From Bacillota bacterium (GTDB taxonomy: Bacteria > Bacillota > Clostridia > Lachnospirales > Lachnospiraceae): DNA of 22,259 nt. Location of the stretch: contig JAEZUM010000041.1 of the NCBI GenBank assembly GCA_023421075.1, forward strand, positions 1-22,259, given 5' to 3'. Below are positions 15,275-22,259 of this stretch, one piece after another. How positions within the stretch are numbered: the stretch's first letter is position 1; each line of letters starts with the position of its first letter. The notes below the pieces were generated by a model. It saw only the letters and a program-made list of their open reading frames with translations. It was not told the origin of the DNA and made no database searches. A program made the position numbers and the translations under genes.

Positions 15275-15469
15275 CTATTTATCATCTACCTCATCATTAT
15301 CTGACTTGTTCTCAGAAAGCTTCGTAAGTAAAAATATTACTCTGATTGCAACTAATAAACCAGCCCCTATCATTATTTCTGAAGATACTCCATAGTTCCA
15401 TAATAATATGAACAGCAATATTGCTAGTACTAATAAAACAAATCTTGAAGTTAAAGATCTTCCTATCAT
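15275..15469 (-). CDS. Small two-helix membrane protein (64 aa)
   Basis: Two hydrophobic segments, at about 9-25 and 32-49, flank a short loop. A charged, acidic tail (SENKSDNDEVDDK) ends the protein. The frame extends to an ATG at 15565, but that extension overlaps the upstream 57-aa gene. AGAAGGAGA lies nine bases before the ATG at 15469, so that start is used. It lies between the 57-aa membrane protein and the lipoprotein. No known family is recognised. Confidence 0.7.
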   Translation of the reverse strand: MIGRSLTSRFVLLVLAILLFILLWNYGVSSEIMIGAGLLVAIRVIFLLTKLSENKSDNDEVDDK

Positions 15470-15516
15470 GACTATATATCTCCTTCTTCTCTTTTGAAAT
15501 ATGACATAGCTAAGTA

Positions 15517-15690
15517 TTACCGACCAAATAGCATTTTTAATATCGCCCAGGGAATGTAAAGCCAACCAAGAAGCAATCCCATTATCAACTTATGGCGGAA
15601 TAATTGACCCTCTCGATAAATAAATAATTTATTTCTGTTGACGTAACCATAAGCTATGTAGCCTAGAACCCAATAAATTATGACTAACAT
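15517..15690 (-). CDS. Tiny membrane protein (57 aa)
   Basis: A 57-codon frame starting MLVIIYWVLGYIAYGYVNRN. It has a hydrophobic segment at about 1-17, a basic loop (NRNKLFIYREGQLFRHK) and a second hydrophobic segment at about 36-55 ending LKMLFGR. A perfect GGAGG lies seven bases before the ATG, which strongly supports translation despite the small size. It is followed on the same strand by a second small membrane protein and a lipoprotein, forming an envelope-directed cluster of unknown role. No homologue is recognised. Confidence 0.7.
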   Translation of the reverse strand: MLVIIYWVLGYIAYGYVNRNKLFIYREGQLFRHKLIMGLLLGWLYIPWAILKMLFGR

Positions 15691-15710
15691 ATTATTTCCT
15701 CCTCAGTATC

Positions 15711-15977
15711 TTATTGTCCTTTTTTGCTTTTCATGAGTTGCCGTAAATAACGTTCTGTGTAATCGTACTCAAGAGCCACCTTGTGTAAATCAACAACCTC
15801 ACCGCATTTACTTATTTCGTTTAAAACAAACTCAGATGTATAAAGCCGCTTAGGAAAAGTGACCTGTTGTCCTCTCATACTCTGATAGATAGCATAGGTT
15901 CCTTCGGGCCCAATAATATCAGAAATCTCTTTATATACCTGCATAAATCCTTCGGTTTTTATTTTTTTGTTATTCAT
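15711..15977 (-). CDS. Mor-like transcription activator family protein
   Basis: The protein is 88 aa from the chosen start. FMQVYKEISDIIGPEGTYAI, QSMRGQQVTFPKRLYTSEFV and a C-terminal helix-turn-helix (DLHKVALEYDYTERYLRQLM) match the Mor/C activator pattern, a DNA-binding family named after the phage Mu middle-gene activator. The start is uncertain. The frame continues to an ATG at 16046, adding a hydrophobic stretch without a ribosome site. The ATG at 15977 has only a weak GGGTGG, and the ATG at 15944 has AAGGA very close. It precedes the small membrane and lipoprotein genes by 20 bases and may regulate them or other element genes. Confidence 0.68.
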   Translation of the reverse strand: MNNKKIKTEGFMQVYKEISDIIGPEGTYAIYQSMRGQQVTFPKRLYTSEFVLNEISKCGEVVDLHKVALEYDYTERYLRQLMKSKKGQ

Positions 15978-16095
15978 GACCCACCCTATTCCTAAAAAGT
16001 ATAATATTGTCACAAATACTATAAATGATTCTGTAACTGATTTCATTGGTGAAACGGAATGTAATTCGGTATCATATTTACCTTATAAATCAGAC

Positions 16096-16128
16096 ATTAA
16101 AATAGGTAACCCATAAATGAGTTACCTA
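16096..16128 (-). terminator. Terminator of the RadC-like gene
   Basis: TAGGTAAC (16103-16110) pairs exactly with GTTACCTA (16121-16128). TTTTAATG follows on the minus strand. The right arm ends three bases before the gene's stop. Confidence 0.75.
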
Positions 16129-16130
16129 AA

Positions 16131-16658
16131 CTATTTGTCTCTTAAATAAGCAGGTGAAGCAATACGGAATGTAACAATGTTATCTTCACGCAAGCTAAGA
16201 TAAGCTTCATCATCTCCGATAATGATGTGGTCAAGTAGCGGAATGCCAATTAGATCACCGCATTCGATGAGGCGTTTTGTTATTGCAATATCTTCAGATG
16301 AGGGAGTGCAATCTCCGCTAAGATGATTATGGAAGATCATAATATGTACTGCATTTGACAAAATCGCATTTTTGAATATCTCTCTGGGAGATACAATACA
16401 GGTATTGACATTACCGATGGCTGCAATCTCCAGACTCAAAGGGTTGCATTTCGAATCAAGTGCTGCGATGATAAGCATTTCGCGATCGGAATTAGTGAAT
16501 AGCTGCAAAGCTAAACCGGCAGCAAGAGCTGGTGTATTGATCTGACGAGATCCATATAGCATAGTTCTTTCTTTAATGATGGCTGCTTTGATTATACTTA
16601 CTCTTTTTCTGGGTTCCGGATTAACCCTTAATTGGTTGACTTGATTAGGTACAGTCAT
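16131..16658 (-). CDS. RadC-like JAB/MPN-domain protein
   Basis: A 175-aa protein with the JAMM metalloprotease-type motif seen in RadC family proteins: H110-N-H112 then S120-x-x-D123 in FHNHLSGDCTPSSED, which should bind zinc. VSPREIFKNAILSNAVHIMI and DHIIIGDDEAYLSLRED are also family features. Unlike chromosomal RadC (about 225 aa) it lacks the N-terminal helix-hairpin-helix region, the usual form on ICEs, plasmids and prophages. The function of such proteins is unsettled; DNA repair is not proven. AGGAGG lies upstream of the ATG. It has its own terminator and is probably transcribed alone. Confidence 0.9.
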   Translation of the reverse strand: MTVPNQVNQLRVNPEPRKRVSIIKAAIIKERTMLYGSRQINTPALAAGLALQLFTNSDREMLIIAALDSKCNPLSLEIAAIGNVNTCIVSPREIFKNAILSNAVHIMIFHNHLSGDCTPSSEDIAITKRLIECGDLIGIPLLDHIIIGDDEAYLSLREDNIVTFRIASPAYLRDK

Positions 16659-16959
16659 TATTCTATTCCTCCTAGTCTATATCAGTTATTAATATACTTC
16701 AGAGATATAGTATATAATCATGAAAGTTGACTATTTCAGAATAAATGTGGGTTTGGAAGATATTTATGAACCGTAGTGAGCGGACACCGCTTGCCGCGGC
16801 TACTATTACAATAATATATAATTATTTCTGATAAACTTTAGCATTACAAGTAATGATGTGCAACGAATATTAGCATAATGCAATAATACAGTTCTTTCCA
16901 AGAGAAGCACAAACAGTTATAATTTTTACATGAAGTTCCATATAAAGGAGGATATATAA
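16659..16959. other. Divergent intergenic region with a GC-rich hairpin
   Basis: No gene is seen. The region holds control signals for the RadC-like gene (minus) and the XRE gene (plus). A 33-base GC-rich island at 16771-16803 stands out from AT-rich surroundings. In it AGCGG-ACA-CCGCT (16779-16791) makes a tight hairpin, and GTAG (16773-16776) can pair with CTAC (16800-16803). Confidence 0.55.
16895..16923 (+). promoter_or_regulatory. Promoter of the XRE regulator
   Basis: TTTCCA (16895-16900) and TATAAT (16918-16923) are 17 bases apart. The -10 is a perfect match and lies 36 bases before the start codon. Confidence 0.6.
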
Positions 16960-17736
16960 ATGAGATTAGGAGAAAATATTAAGGCACTAAGAAGAAATTC
17001 AGTTATTTCACAGGTGCAAATATCGGAAAGGTTAAATGTTTCCCGTCAAACTATATCAAAGTGGGAAAATAACCAGAGCCAGCCTTCGATTGAAATGTTA
17101 ATTGAGTTGGCTAGTATATTTAAAGTATCACTAGATGAACTGATCCTTGGAGATTTGACAAAGGCTGGAAAAGGCTTTCTGTCTGAAAATGGTACAATGA
17201 TTATTACTGATACATCTCTTTTCAGTAGTGATGATATGTCGGATGAAGAGGTGGATGTAATATGCCCTAGAATTGGATTAGATAAGTTGAACTCTTACCA
17301 AGTCTTTAAAGAGGCTTATTTAAAGGATATTGAACTTCAAAAAAATGGTGATAAGTCGCTATTGGCAGATATTATGAGGCAGTATACAGAAGCTTTTGAT
17401 CAGGGAATTATTGAAGCGGCTGTTAACATGCTACGTATTTTAACGCATACTTCAATGAATTGCAAAGCTCAAGATCCGGATGAAGTATTTCCGTTACAGG
17501 ATGCTGTAGACTTTTATATAAATCAACTTGAAGAAGAAGATCATCCGGCAGGAAGTTTCTATCGCGCTATTCATCTGATTTATCGATTGGTACATAATGA
17601 AAAATCAGATGATGAAAACTGGGATGAGGGCTTAATCTTAATGTATCAGTTAGCAAATGATGGTAACGAGTTCGCTAATGATTATGTAGAGTATATTGAA
17701 AGTGCTGAAGCTGAAGATAATCAGGCTGAAGAATAG
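16960..17736 (+). CDS. XRE-family transcriptional regulator with acidic C-terminal domain
   Basis: A 258-aa DNA-binding regulator. Residues 1-65 are a Cro/CI-type helix-turn-helix (SQVQISERLNVSRQTISKWE at 17-36, then NNQSQPSIEMLIELASIF). The rest is acidic and helix-rich, perhaps with TPR- or Sel1-like repeats (for example the segment NWDEGLILMYQLANDGNEFA), suggesting a sensing or protein-binding part. It has no metalloprotease HExxH motif. AAAGGAGG gives a strong start. A strong terminator follows, so it is not in the transcript of the HNH-MORC-Z1 genes, but its position 370 bases upstream suggests it could control them or the element. Confidence 0.88.
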   Translation: MRLGENIKALRRNSVISQVQISERLNVSRQTISKWENNQSQPSIEMLIELASIFKVSLDELILGDLTKAGKGFLSENGTMIITDTSLFSSDDMSDEEVDVICPRIGLDKLNSYQVFKEAYLKDIELQKNGDKSLLADIMRQYTEAFDQGIIEAAVNMLRILTHTSMNCKAQDPDEVFPLQDAVDFYINQLEEEDHPAGSFYRAIHLIYRLVHNEKSDDENWDEGLILMYQLANDGNEFANDYVEYIESAEAEDNQAEE

Positions 17737-17762
17737 TTTGTACATAAACAGAATAGATCAAT

Positions 17763-17804
17763 AAACAAAGAGGTAGGAAGCTGTAAGATCCTGCCTCTTT
17801 GTTT
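17763..17804 (+). terminator. Strong terminator after the XRE gene
   Basis: AAACAAAGAGGTAGGA (17763-17778) pairs with TCCTGCCTCTTTGTTT (17789-17804) over 16 positions, with one G-T pair and a 10-base loop. The 3' arm supplies T-rich sequence. Confidence 0.85.
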
Positions 17805-17918
17805 GCTTATGTTGACAAAATTTGAGATGTCCTTAATTGACATCAGAAAATTAAACTATTATTTAGTCAGAATATGTCCAGACAGAATGATAATGTATTT
17901 CTGTAGGATAATTCATTT

Positions 17919-17948
17919 AAAAGGTAGTTCAACAAAAGGTAGTTCAGC
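17919..17948. repeat. 15-bp tandem direct repeat
   Basis: AAAAGGTAGTTCAAC and AAAAGGTAGTTCAGC follow each other directly with one difference. They lie about 65 bases upstream of the operon's -10 box, so they might bind a regulator. Confidence 0.5.
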
Positions 17949-18010
17949 AATTGATATTATTTGTTTTTACATTTATTTTCATGGAAAATGGTGGAATACA
18001 AGTTGAAATA

Positions 18011-18019
18011 TGTTATAAT
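18011..18019 (+). promoter_or_regulatory. Extended -10 promoter of the HNH-MORC-Z1 operon
   Basis: TGTTATAAT is a perfect TGnTATAAT extended -10 box. The -35 region 17 bases upstream (GTGGAA) is poor, as is usual for this promoter class. The transcript would have a leader of about 80 bases. Confidence 0.65.
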
Positions 18020-18105
18020 ATGGGGCGTAGGACCATAATCTGTTAATATCACGAAATTAATTAGATTATAAGTATAAGATAAATCAATTTTGAAGGGAGA
18101 TCTAT

Positions 18106-18882
18106 ATGGATAGGCAAGGACAAAAATGGTCACGAGAAGAAACTATATTGGCATTTGATTTATACTGTAGAACTCCCTTCAGTAAGATATCACAAACCAA
18201 CCCAGAGATTATAGCACTTGCTAAATTACTTGGAAGAAGTCCTGGTTCGGTCGGTCTAAAAATGCATAATTTGGCTCATTACGATCCTGAATTACAGAAA
18301 CGTAACGTGGTTGCGATGGCACACGGTAGTAAGTTAGATAAAGAAATATGGGATGAATTTAATGAGAGTAGTGAAGAACTTGCCTTTGTCGCTATAAAGC
18401 TATTATCAGAATATAGAAATGAAAGAATTGAAAGAATTTTTGACTTAGGGGATATGGAGTATATTCCCGAAGGAAAAGAGCGAGACCAGATTGTAAAATC
18501 ACGAATAGGGCAGTATTATTTTCGATTATCAGTATTGAACTCATATGAAAATAAGTGTTGCATAACAGGTATAGATATACCGGAGCTACTCATTGCTAGC
18601 CACATAAAACCATGGAATATATGTACAAATAAAGAAAAAACAAATCCAACTAACGGATTATCGCTAAATGCATTTCATGATAAAGCATTTGACTGTGGGC
18701 TTATAACAGTTGATAAAAAACTTATTATTCATGTGAGTGATAAAATAAAAAAGAATAATATACAAGATAAATCACGAGAATGGCTAATGCATTATGATGG
18801 TGAGAAAATTTTATTGCCGAGTAAGTTCTATCCATCGAAGGAATGCCTAGAATATCATAATGATGTAGTATTCCAGCATTAA
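18106..18882 (+). CDS. HNH endonuclease of restriction type
   Basis: A 258-aa predicted DNA endonuclease. Residues 7-66 form a conserved N-terminal helical domain (WSREETILAFDLYCRTPFSK, then LAKLLGRSPGSVGLKMHNLA), probably for DNA recognition. The HNH domain runs from about 135: C151/C152 in NKCCITG, H166 in ASHIKPW, N183 in NPTNGLSL and H191 in FHDKAFD. This is the form annotated as putative HNH restriction endonuclease. The AAGGGAG site supports the ATG. It is the first gene of an operon with a MORC-type ATPase and a Z1 helicase, so it is probably the cleaving subunit or an added effector. No DNA methyltransferase is seen in the window to protect the host. Confidence 0.9.
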   Translation: MDRQGQKWSREETILAFDLYCRTPFSKISQTNPEIIALAKLLGRSPGSVGLKMHNLAHYDPELQKRNVVAMAHGSKLDKEIWDEFNESSEELAFVAIKLLSEYRNERIERIFDLGDMEYIPEGKERDQIVKSRIGQYYFRLSVLNSYENKCCITGIDIPELLIASHIKPWNICTNKEKTNPTNGLSLNAFHDKAFDCGLITVDKKLIIHVSDKIKKNNIQDKSREWLMHYDGEKILLPSKFYPSKECLEYHNDVVFQH

Positions 18883-18939
18883 AATTCACTAATGATATAT
18901 GCAAAGATTTACATACTGATGATTGAAGGTGGTGTACGT

Positions 18940-20394
18940 TTGAATTATATTAATTTACCTCCATATGCTCCAATACTAATGGAATCAACAAGAGCTATTG
19001 GATATTCACTTGAAGCAGCTATTGCTGACATAATCGATAATTGTATAGCAGCATCTGCAAGAAATATATGGGTCAGCTTTTTCCCAATTGGTGAAGCATA
19101 TATATCTGTTTTAGATGATGGTGAAGGTATGGATTCTTCACAATTAACGCTTGCAATGCAATATGGTAGTAAGAATCCAAGTGAGACTAGAGCCATAAAT
19201 GATTTGGGTCGATTTGGATTAGGACTTAAAACGGCTTCTCTATCTCAATGTAAAGAACTAACTGTTATCTCAAAGCAAGGTGAGCGTATTGAAGGTAGAC
19301 GATGGGATCTTGATTATGTCGCGATTTCAGGAGAATGGTCTTTGGCAGTATTAGAAAGTCATGAATTAGATGAGTTACCACAGTTTGATCGATTAAGAGA
19401 ACTTAATTCTGGCACATTAGTTATATGGAAGAAACTGGATCGTTTGAAATTGGGTGAAATCAACTTTGAACAAGCTATGGGACGCAAAATGGATGATGTT
19501 ACAGAGCATGTATCCTTAGTTTATCATAGATATCTAACCGGAGAGCCTGGAATAAAGAAGATTACGATAGCTATAAATGACATGAAAGTAATTTCAGCAG
19601 ATCCTTTTTTGATTGGGAAAAGCATACAGGCAATGGATGATGAGGTTCTAAATATTCGAGGTGAAAAGGTTATAGTAAAACCTTATATCCTACCACATAT
19701 ATCAAAGTTATCTTCTGAGGACTTAAATGAACTTGGAGGAAAGGAGGGTCTTAGAAAACGGCAGGGATTTTATGTATATAGAAATAAAAGGCTCCTCATT
19801 TGGGGCACATGGTTTCGTATGATGAGACAAGGTGAGCTATCGAAACTTGCCCGCATACAAGTAGATATTCCAAATGCACTTGATGACTTGTGGACATTAG
19901 ATATCAAGAAATCCTCTGCTACACCACCAGCAGAGGTTAAGTTAAATCTTAATAGTATTATTGAAAAAATGGCCGATAAAAGTAAAAGAACATGGACTTT
20001 TAGGGGTAGGAAAGAACTGGATGATAATATACAGCATTTCTGGTCAAGATTCAAAGGAAAAAATGGTGGGATTTATTATGAAATTAATCGGGAGCATCCT
20101 TTAATTGATAATCTAGTAAATGAACATCCTGAACTTAAGAAAAGTATAAATATGATTTTTAAACAAATTGAGCAAAATATTCCTCTTAATCAATTATATT
20201 TAGACCTAAATAATGATGAGTCGATAAATAACGAAACTGATTTGAATGTAAAGGAGGTAAAAAATCTTCTCAAAGAATTGACTGCTTCAATGATAGCTTC
20301 TGAGAAGTGCAATTTTATTAACAAAATGAAATATGTAGAGCCTTTTTGCGCATTTCCTGATGTATTAACCGATTTTATTAGCGAGGAGAGTTAA
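18940..20394 (+). CDS. MORC-like GHKL (Hsp90/MutL-type) ATPase
   Basis: The protein is 484 aa. The GHKL ATPase motifs are clear: IADIIDNCIAA (28-38, with N34 for Mg2+), LDDGEGM (58-64) and LGRFGLGLKTASLSQ (89-103). An S5-fold transducer-like middle region follows (GTLVIWKKLDRL onward), then a helical C-terminus. The protein probably dimerises on ATP binding and acts as a clamp, as MutL and eukaryotic MORC proteins do. The frame begins at an ATG at 18892 without a ribosome site. The TTG at 18940 lies seven bases after GAAGGTGG and is the better start. Genes of this type recur beside Z1 helicases in restriction-like defence loci. It does not look like a two-component histidine kinase. Confidence 0.9.
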   Translation: MNYINLPPYAPILMESTRAIGYSLEAAIADIIDNCIAASARNIWVSFFPIGEAYISVLDDGEGMDSSQLTLAMQYGSKNPSETRAINDLGRFGLGLKTASLSQCKELTVISKQGERIEGRRWDLDYVAISGEWSLAVLESHELDELPQFDRLRELNSGTLVIWKKLDRLKLGEINFEQAMGRKMDDVTEHVSLVYHRYLTGEPGIKKITIAINDMKVISADPFLIGKSIQAMDDEVLNIRGEKVIVKPYILPHISKLSSEDLNELGGKEGLRKRQGFYVYRNKRLLIWGTWFRMMRQGELSKLARIQVDIPNALDDLWTLDIKKSSATPPAEVKLNLNSIIEKMADKSKRTWTFRGRKELDDNIQHFWSRFKGKNGGIYYEINREHPLIDNLVNEHPELKKSINMIFKQIEQNIPLNQLYLDLNNDESINNETDLNVKEVKNLLKELTASMIASEKCNFINKMKYVEPFCAFPDVLTDFISEES

Positions 20395-20396
20395 AA

Positions 20397-22259
20397 TGCT
20401 TAACACGAATATTGAGATGATAAAGAGTATTATTTCAGCAGCCATTAATACAAAGTATCATGAAGTGCCACCCAATGAAACAGAATTTCTTGAAGAAGCC
20501 TCTGCGATAAGAGAGAGCATGTCCAGGATGTGCCCATTAACTGATGAGGAATTTGAAATAGTTATTAATCAGTTAAAGACTGGAATTGTAATTAGGATGG
20601 ATGTAGGTATCTATATTCACGATAGGAATAGCGGACATAAATCTTGGCTTCCGGCTAGACGAGCAGAATTAGATTTCTTCTTTTGGAGTAGGTATAAAAA
20701 GTACCTTGAGGAAGCTAAACATTGGAATCCTCGGGTAACGGCGAGCCTTGATAAGGTGTCAGATGAGATAGTCGATTTACTAGGTGATCCGTATAGCAAG
20801 GATGAATTTCAACGTAGGGGACTTGTGTTGGGTGATGTACAATCTGGAAAAACAGCTAATTATACAGCTATCTGTAATAAAGCGGCGGATACTGGTTATA
20901 AGATTATTATCATATTAGCTGGTATGATGGAGAATTTACGTAAACAGACTCAAGAGCGTTTGGATGCGGAATTTTCTGGAAGAAAAAGTGAGTATTACCT
21001 CGATCCAAAAGCAGAAGTGGAAATAAAAAACTTTCCGGTAGGTGTAGGAAGGTACGGAACTCAAAAACGTATAGCATCATTTACGTCTGTAACGAAAGAT
21101 TTTGATATAGGAGTTTTACGTAGCAATGATTTAGGATTGCAAAGTGTAGGGGATCCAGTAGTATTGGTGGTAAAAAAGAATCAGCGTATTTTAAATAACT
21201 TAATTAAATGGCTGATTAATAACAATACGGACCCTTCGACTGGAAAAGTAATGATACCTATGTTATTAATAGATGATGAGGCTGATAATGCATCTGTAAA
21301 TACTAAGAGCGAAGATGAAAACCCTGCAGCTATTAATAGGTGTATCAGAAAACTTCTTAACAGCTTTTATCAAGCATCATACCTGGGAATAACGGCTACT
21401 CCATTTGCCAATATATTTATCAATCCCGAAACAGAAGACGAGATGTTGGGTGATGATTTGTTCCCTAGAGATTTTATATATTCATTATCTCCTCCGACAA
21501 GCTACATTGGTGCAGATAAAATATTTGGTGATGACTCGACTTTCGATGAAGTGTTGGAACCGCTATATTCAAGTGAAATGAATGCATTCTTTCCGTTCAA
21601 TCACGAGAAAGGCTTACATGTTGACGCACTACCTCCATCATTATATGAAGCATTAGCATATTTTCTATTAGTTAACGCTATCCGAGATCTAAGAGGAGAT
21701 ATATCAGCACACCGTTCAATGATGGTTCATGTAAGTAGATTTACTAATGTTCAAAATCAAATAACAGAGTCGATTAACGTATGGTTAATACAGATAAGAT
21801 CTGATTTAAAAAACTACTCCCAGTTACCGGTAGAAAAGGCTGAGAAAATCTATAATATTAATTATTTAAAAAAGGTATGGAACAAGTATCATTTATCAAG
21901 TAAGTGCAATGAATCTTGGGAAACCATGCTAAAGAAGTATCTTTATACAGCGGTTGCACCTGTTGATGTTAGGGCTGTCAACCAGAAAACAGGAGCTACC
22001 AGCTTGGATTATTTTAATCATAAAGAGGATGGATTACGCGTAATAGCAGTCGGTGGCAATAGTTTATCAAGGGGATTGACTCTTGAAGGACTATGTGTAA
22101 GCTATTTTTATCGAAAGTCGCTTATGTATGATACACTTCTTCAAATGGGAAGATGGTTTGGATATAGACCAAACTATGAAGATATATTTAAGATTTGGAT
22201 AGCTCAAGAGGCAATTGATTGGTATGGATATATTACAACAGCAGCGAATGAATTAAAAA
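20397..22259 (+). CDS. Z1-domain superfamily II ATPase/helicase-like protein, 3' end beyond the window
   Basis: A frame open from the ATG at 20397 to the last base (621 codons, no stop). It carries the full Z1 signature: Walker A GDVQSGKTANY (146-156), LLIDDEADNAS (290-300, a DEAD-type motif II), LGITATPFANI (330-340, motif III), VGGNSLSRGLTLEG (552-565) and QMGRWFGYR (583-591, motif VI). An N-terminal helical region of about 130 residues precedes the motor. It starts two bases after the MORC stop, with GAGGAG inside the end of that gene. Z1 proteins are about 900 aa, so roughly a third is missing. It would use ATP to translocate on or remodel DNA with the MORC partner and a nuclease. Confidence 0.92.

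Larger units (their letters stand above)
17805..18105. other. Leader region of the HNH-MORC-Z1 operon
   Basis: About 300 bases with no convincing gene. It holds a 15-bp tandem repeat, an extended -10 promoter and a 7-bp inverted repeat ATAATCT (18035-18041) / AGATTAT (18063-18069) just downstream of the promoter. That inverted repeat could be an operator or a leader hairpin. Confidence 0.5.

Noticed and set aside
17803..18006. 67-codon plus-strand frame after the XRE gene
   Set aside because: It starts inside the terminator's 3' arm, has no ribosome site, spans a tandem repeat and has no recognisable composition of a protein.
18940..20394. Two-component histidine kinase
   Set aside because: The protein has the GHKL ATP-binding motifs but no H-box, membrane segment or response regulator partner; the MORC/MutL type fits better.
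2126..22259. Search for a second copy of the tRNA-Trp 3' end marking the right attachment site
   Set aside because: No copy was seen by eye; the right boundary is probably outside the window.
1..22259. CRISPR array or cas genes
   Set aside because: No regularly spaced repeats of 25-40 bases and no Cas-like protein were seen.

Overview
The window looks like a low-GC Firmicutes chromosome, most likely a Lachnospiraceae-type Clostridia. The grounds are AT-rich DNA, strong GGAGG ribosome sites, an ECF sigma/anti-sigma pair of the Clostridial kind, and families common in that group (DUF5688, DUF932, DUF3791, DUF3990). It appears to cross the left boundary of an integrated mobile element and then runs about 20 kb into it. 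No right boundary, relaxase or conjugation gene lies in the window, so calling it an ICE, IME or prophage relic is inference.

Layout. 1-295: the 5' end of an ISL3-like insertion sequence, transposase pointing out of the window. 448-1871: an ECF sigma factor overlapping its probable membrane anti-sigma, closed by a strong hairpin. 2126-2198: tRNA-Trp(CCA) with its own promoter and terminator. 2285-5679 (minus): a tyrosine integrase pointing at the tRNA, preceded in its operon by a 95-aa protein and a superfamily II helicase. Divergent from these is an unrecognised 655-aa gene (5876-7843). 7897-8140: a non-coding patch of inverted repeats and GGCAAAT motifs beside an excisionase-like gene. 8746-9672: a three-gene module of DUF3791, a DUF3990 ADP-ribosyltransferase-fold protein and a small partner, resembling a toxin-antitoxin locus. 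9754-10595 (minus): a serine resolvase and a small zinc-ribbon-like protein. 10852-16658 (minus): a recombination and accessory block with RadC-like JAB protein, Mor-like regulator, two tiny membrane proteins, a lipoprotein, DUF932, DUF5688, YqaJ exonuclease and RecT. 16960-17736: an XRE regulator with an acidic C-terminal region. 18106 to the end: HNH endonuclease, MORC-type GHKL ATPase and a Z1-domain helicase cut by the window end.

The most striking part is the right-hand operon. HNH nuclease, GHKL/MORC ATPase and Z1 ATPase are closely packed on one strand behind an extended -10 promoter. Together they look like a MORC-Z1 restriction-like anti-phage system carried as element cargo. YqaJ and RecT give an exonuclease/annealase pair for the element. 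Integrase and the excisionase-like protein would control integration and excision, and the DUF3990 module may stabilise the element. The helicase and the 655-aa protein on either side of a shared promoter region are the best candidates for something undescribed.

Three real genes are easy to miss: the ISL3 transposase fragment at 1-160, a 57-aa membrane protein at 15517-15690, and the open-ended Z1 gene from 20397. Several starts were moved to downstream ATG or TTG codons with better ribosome binding sites.
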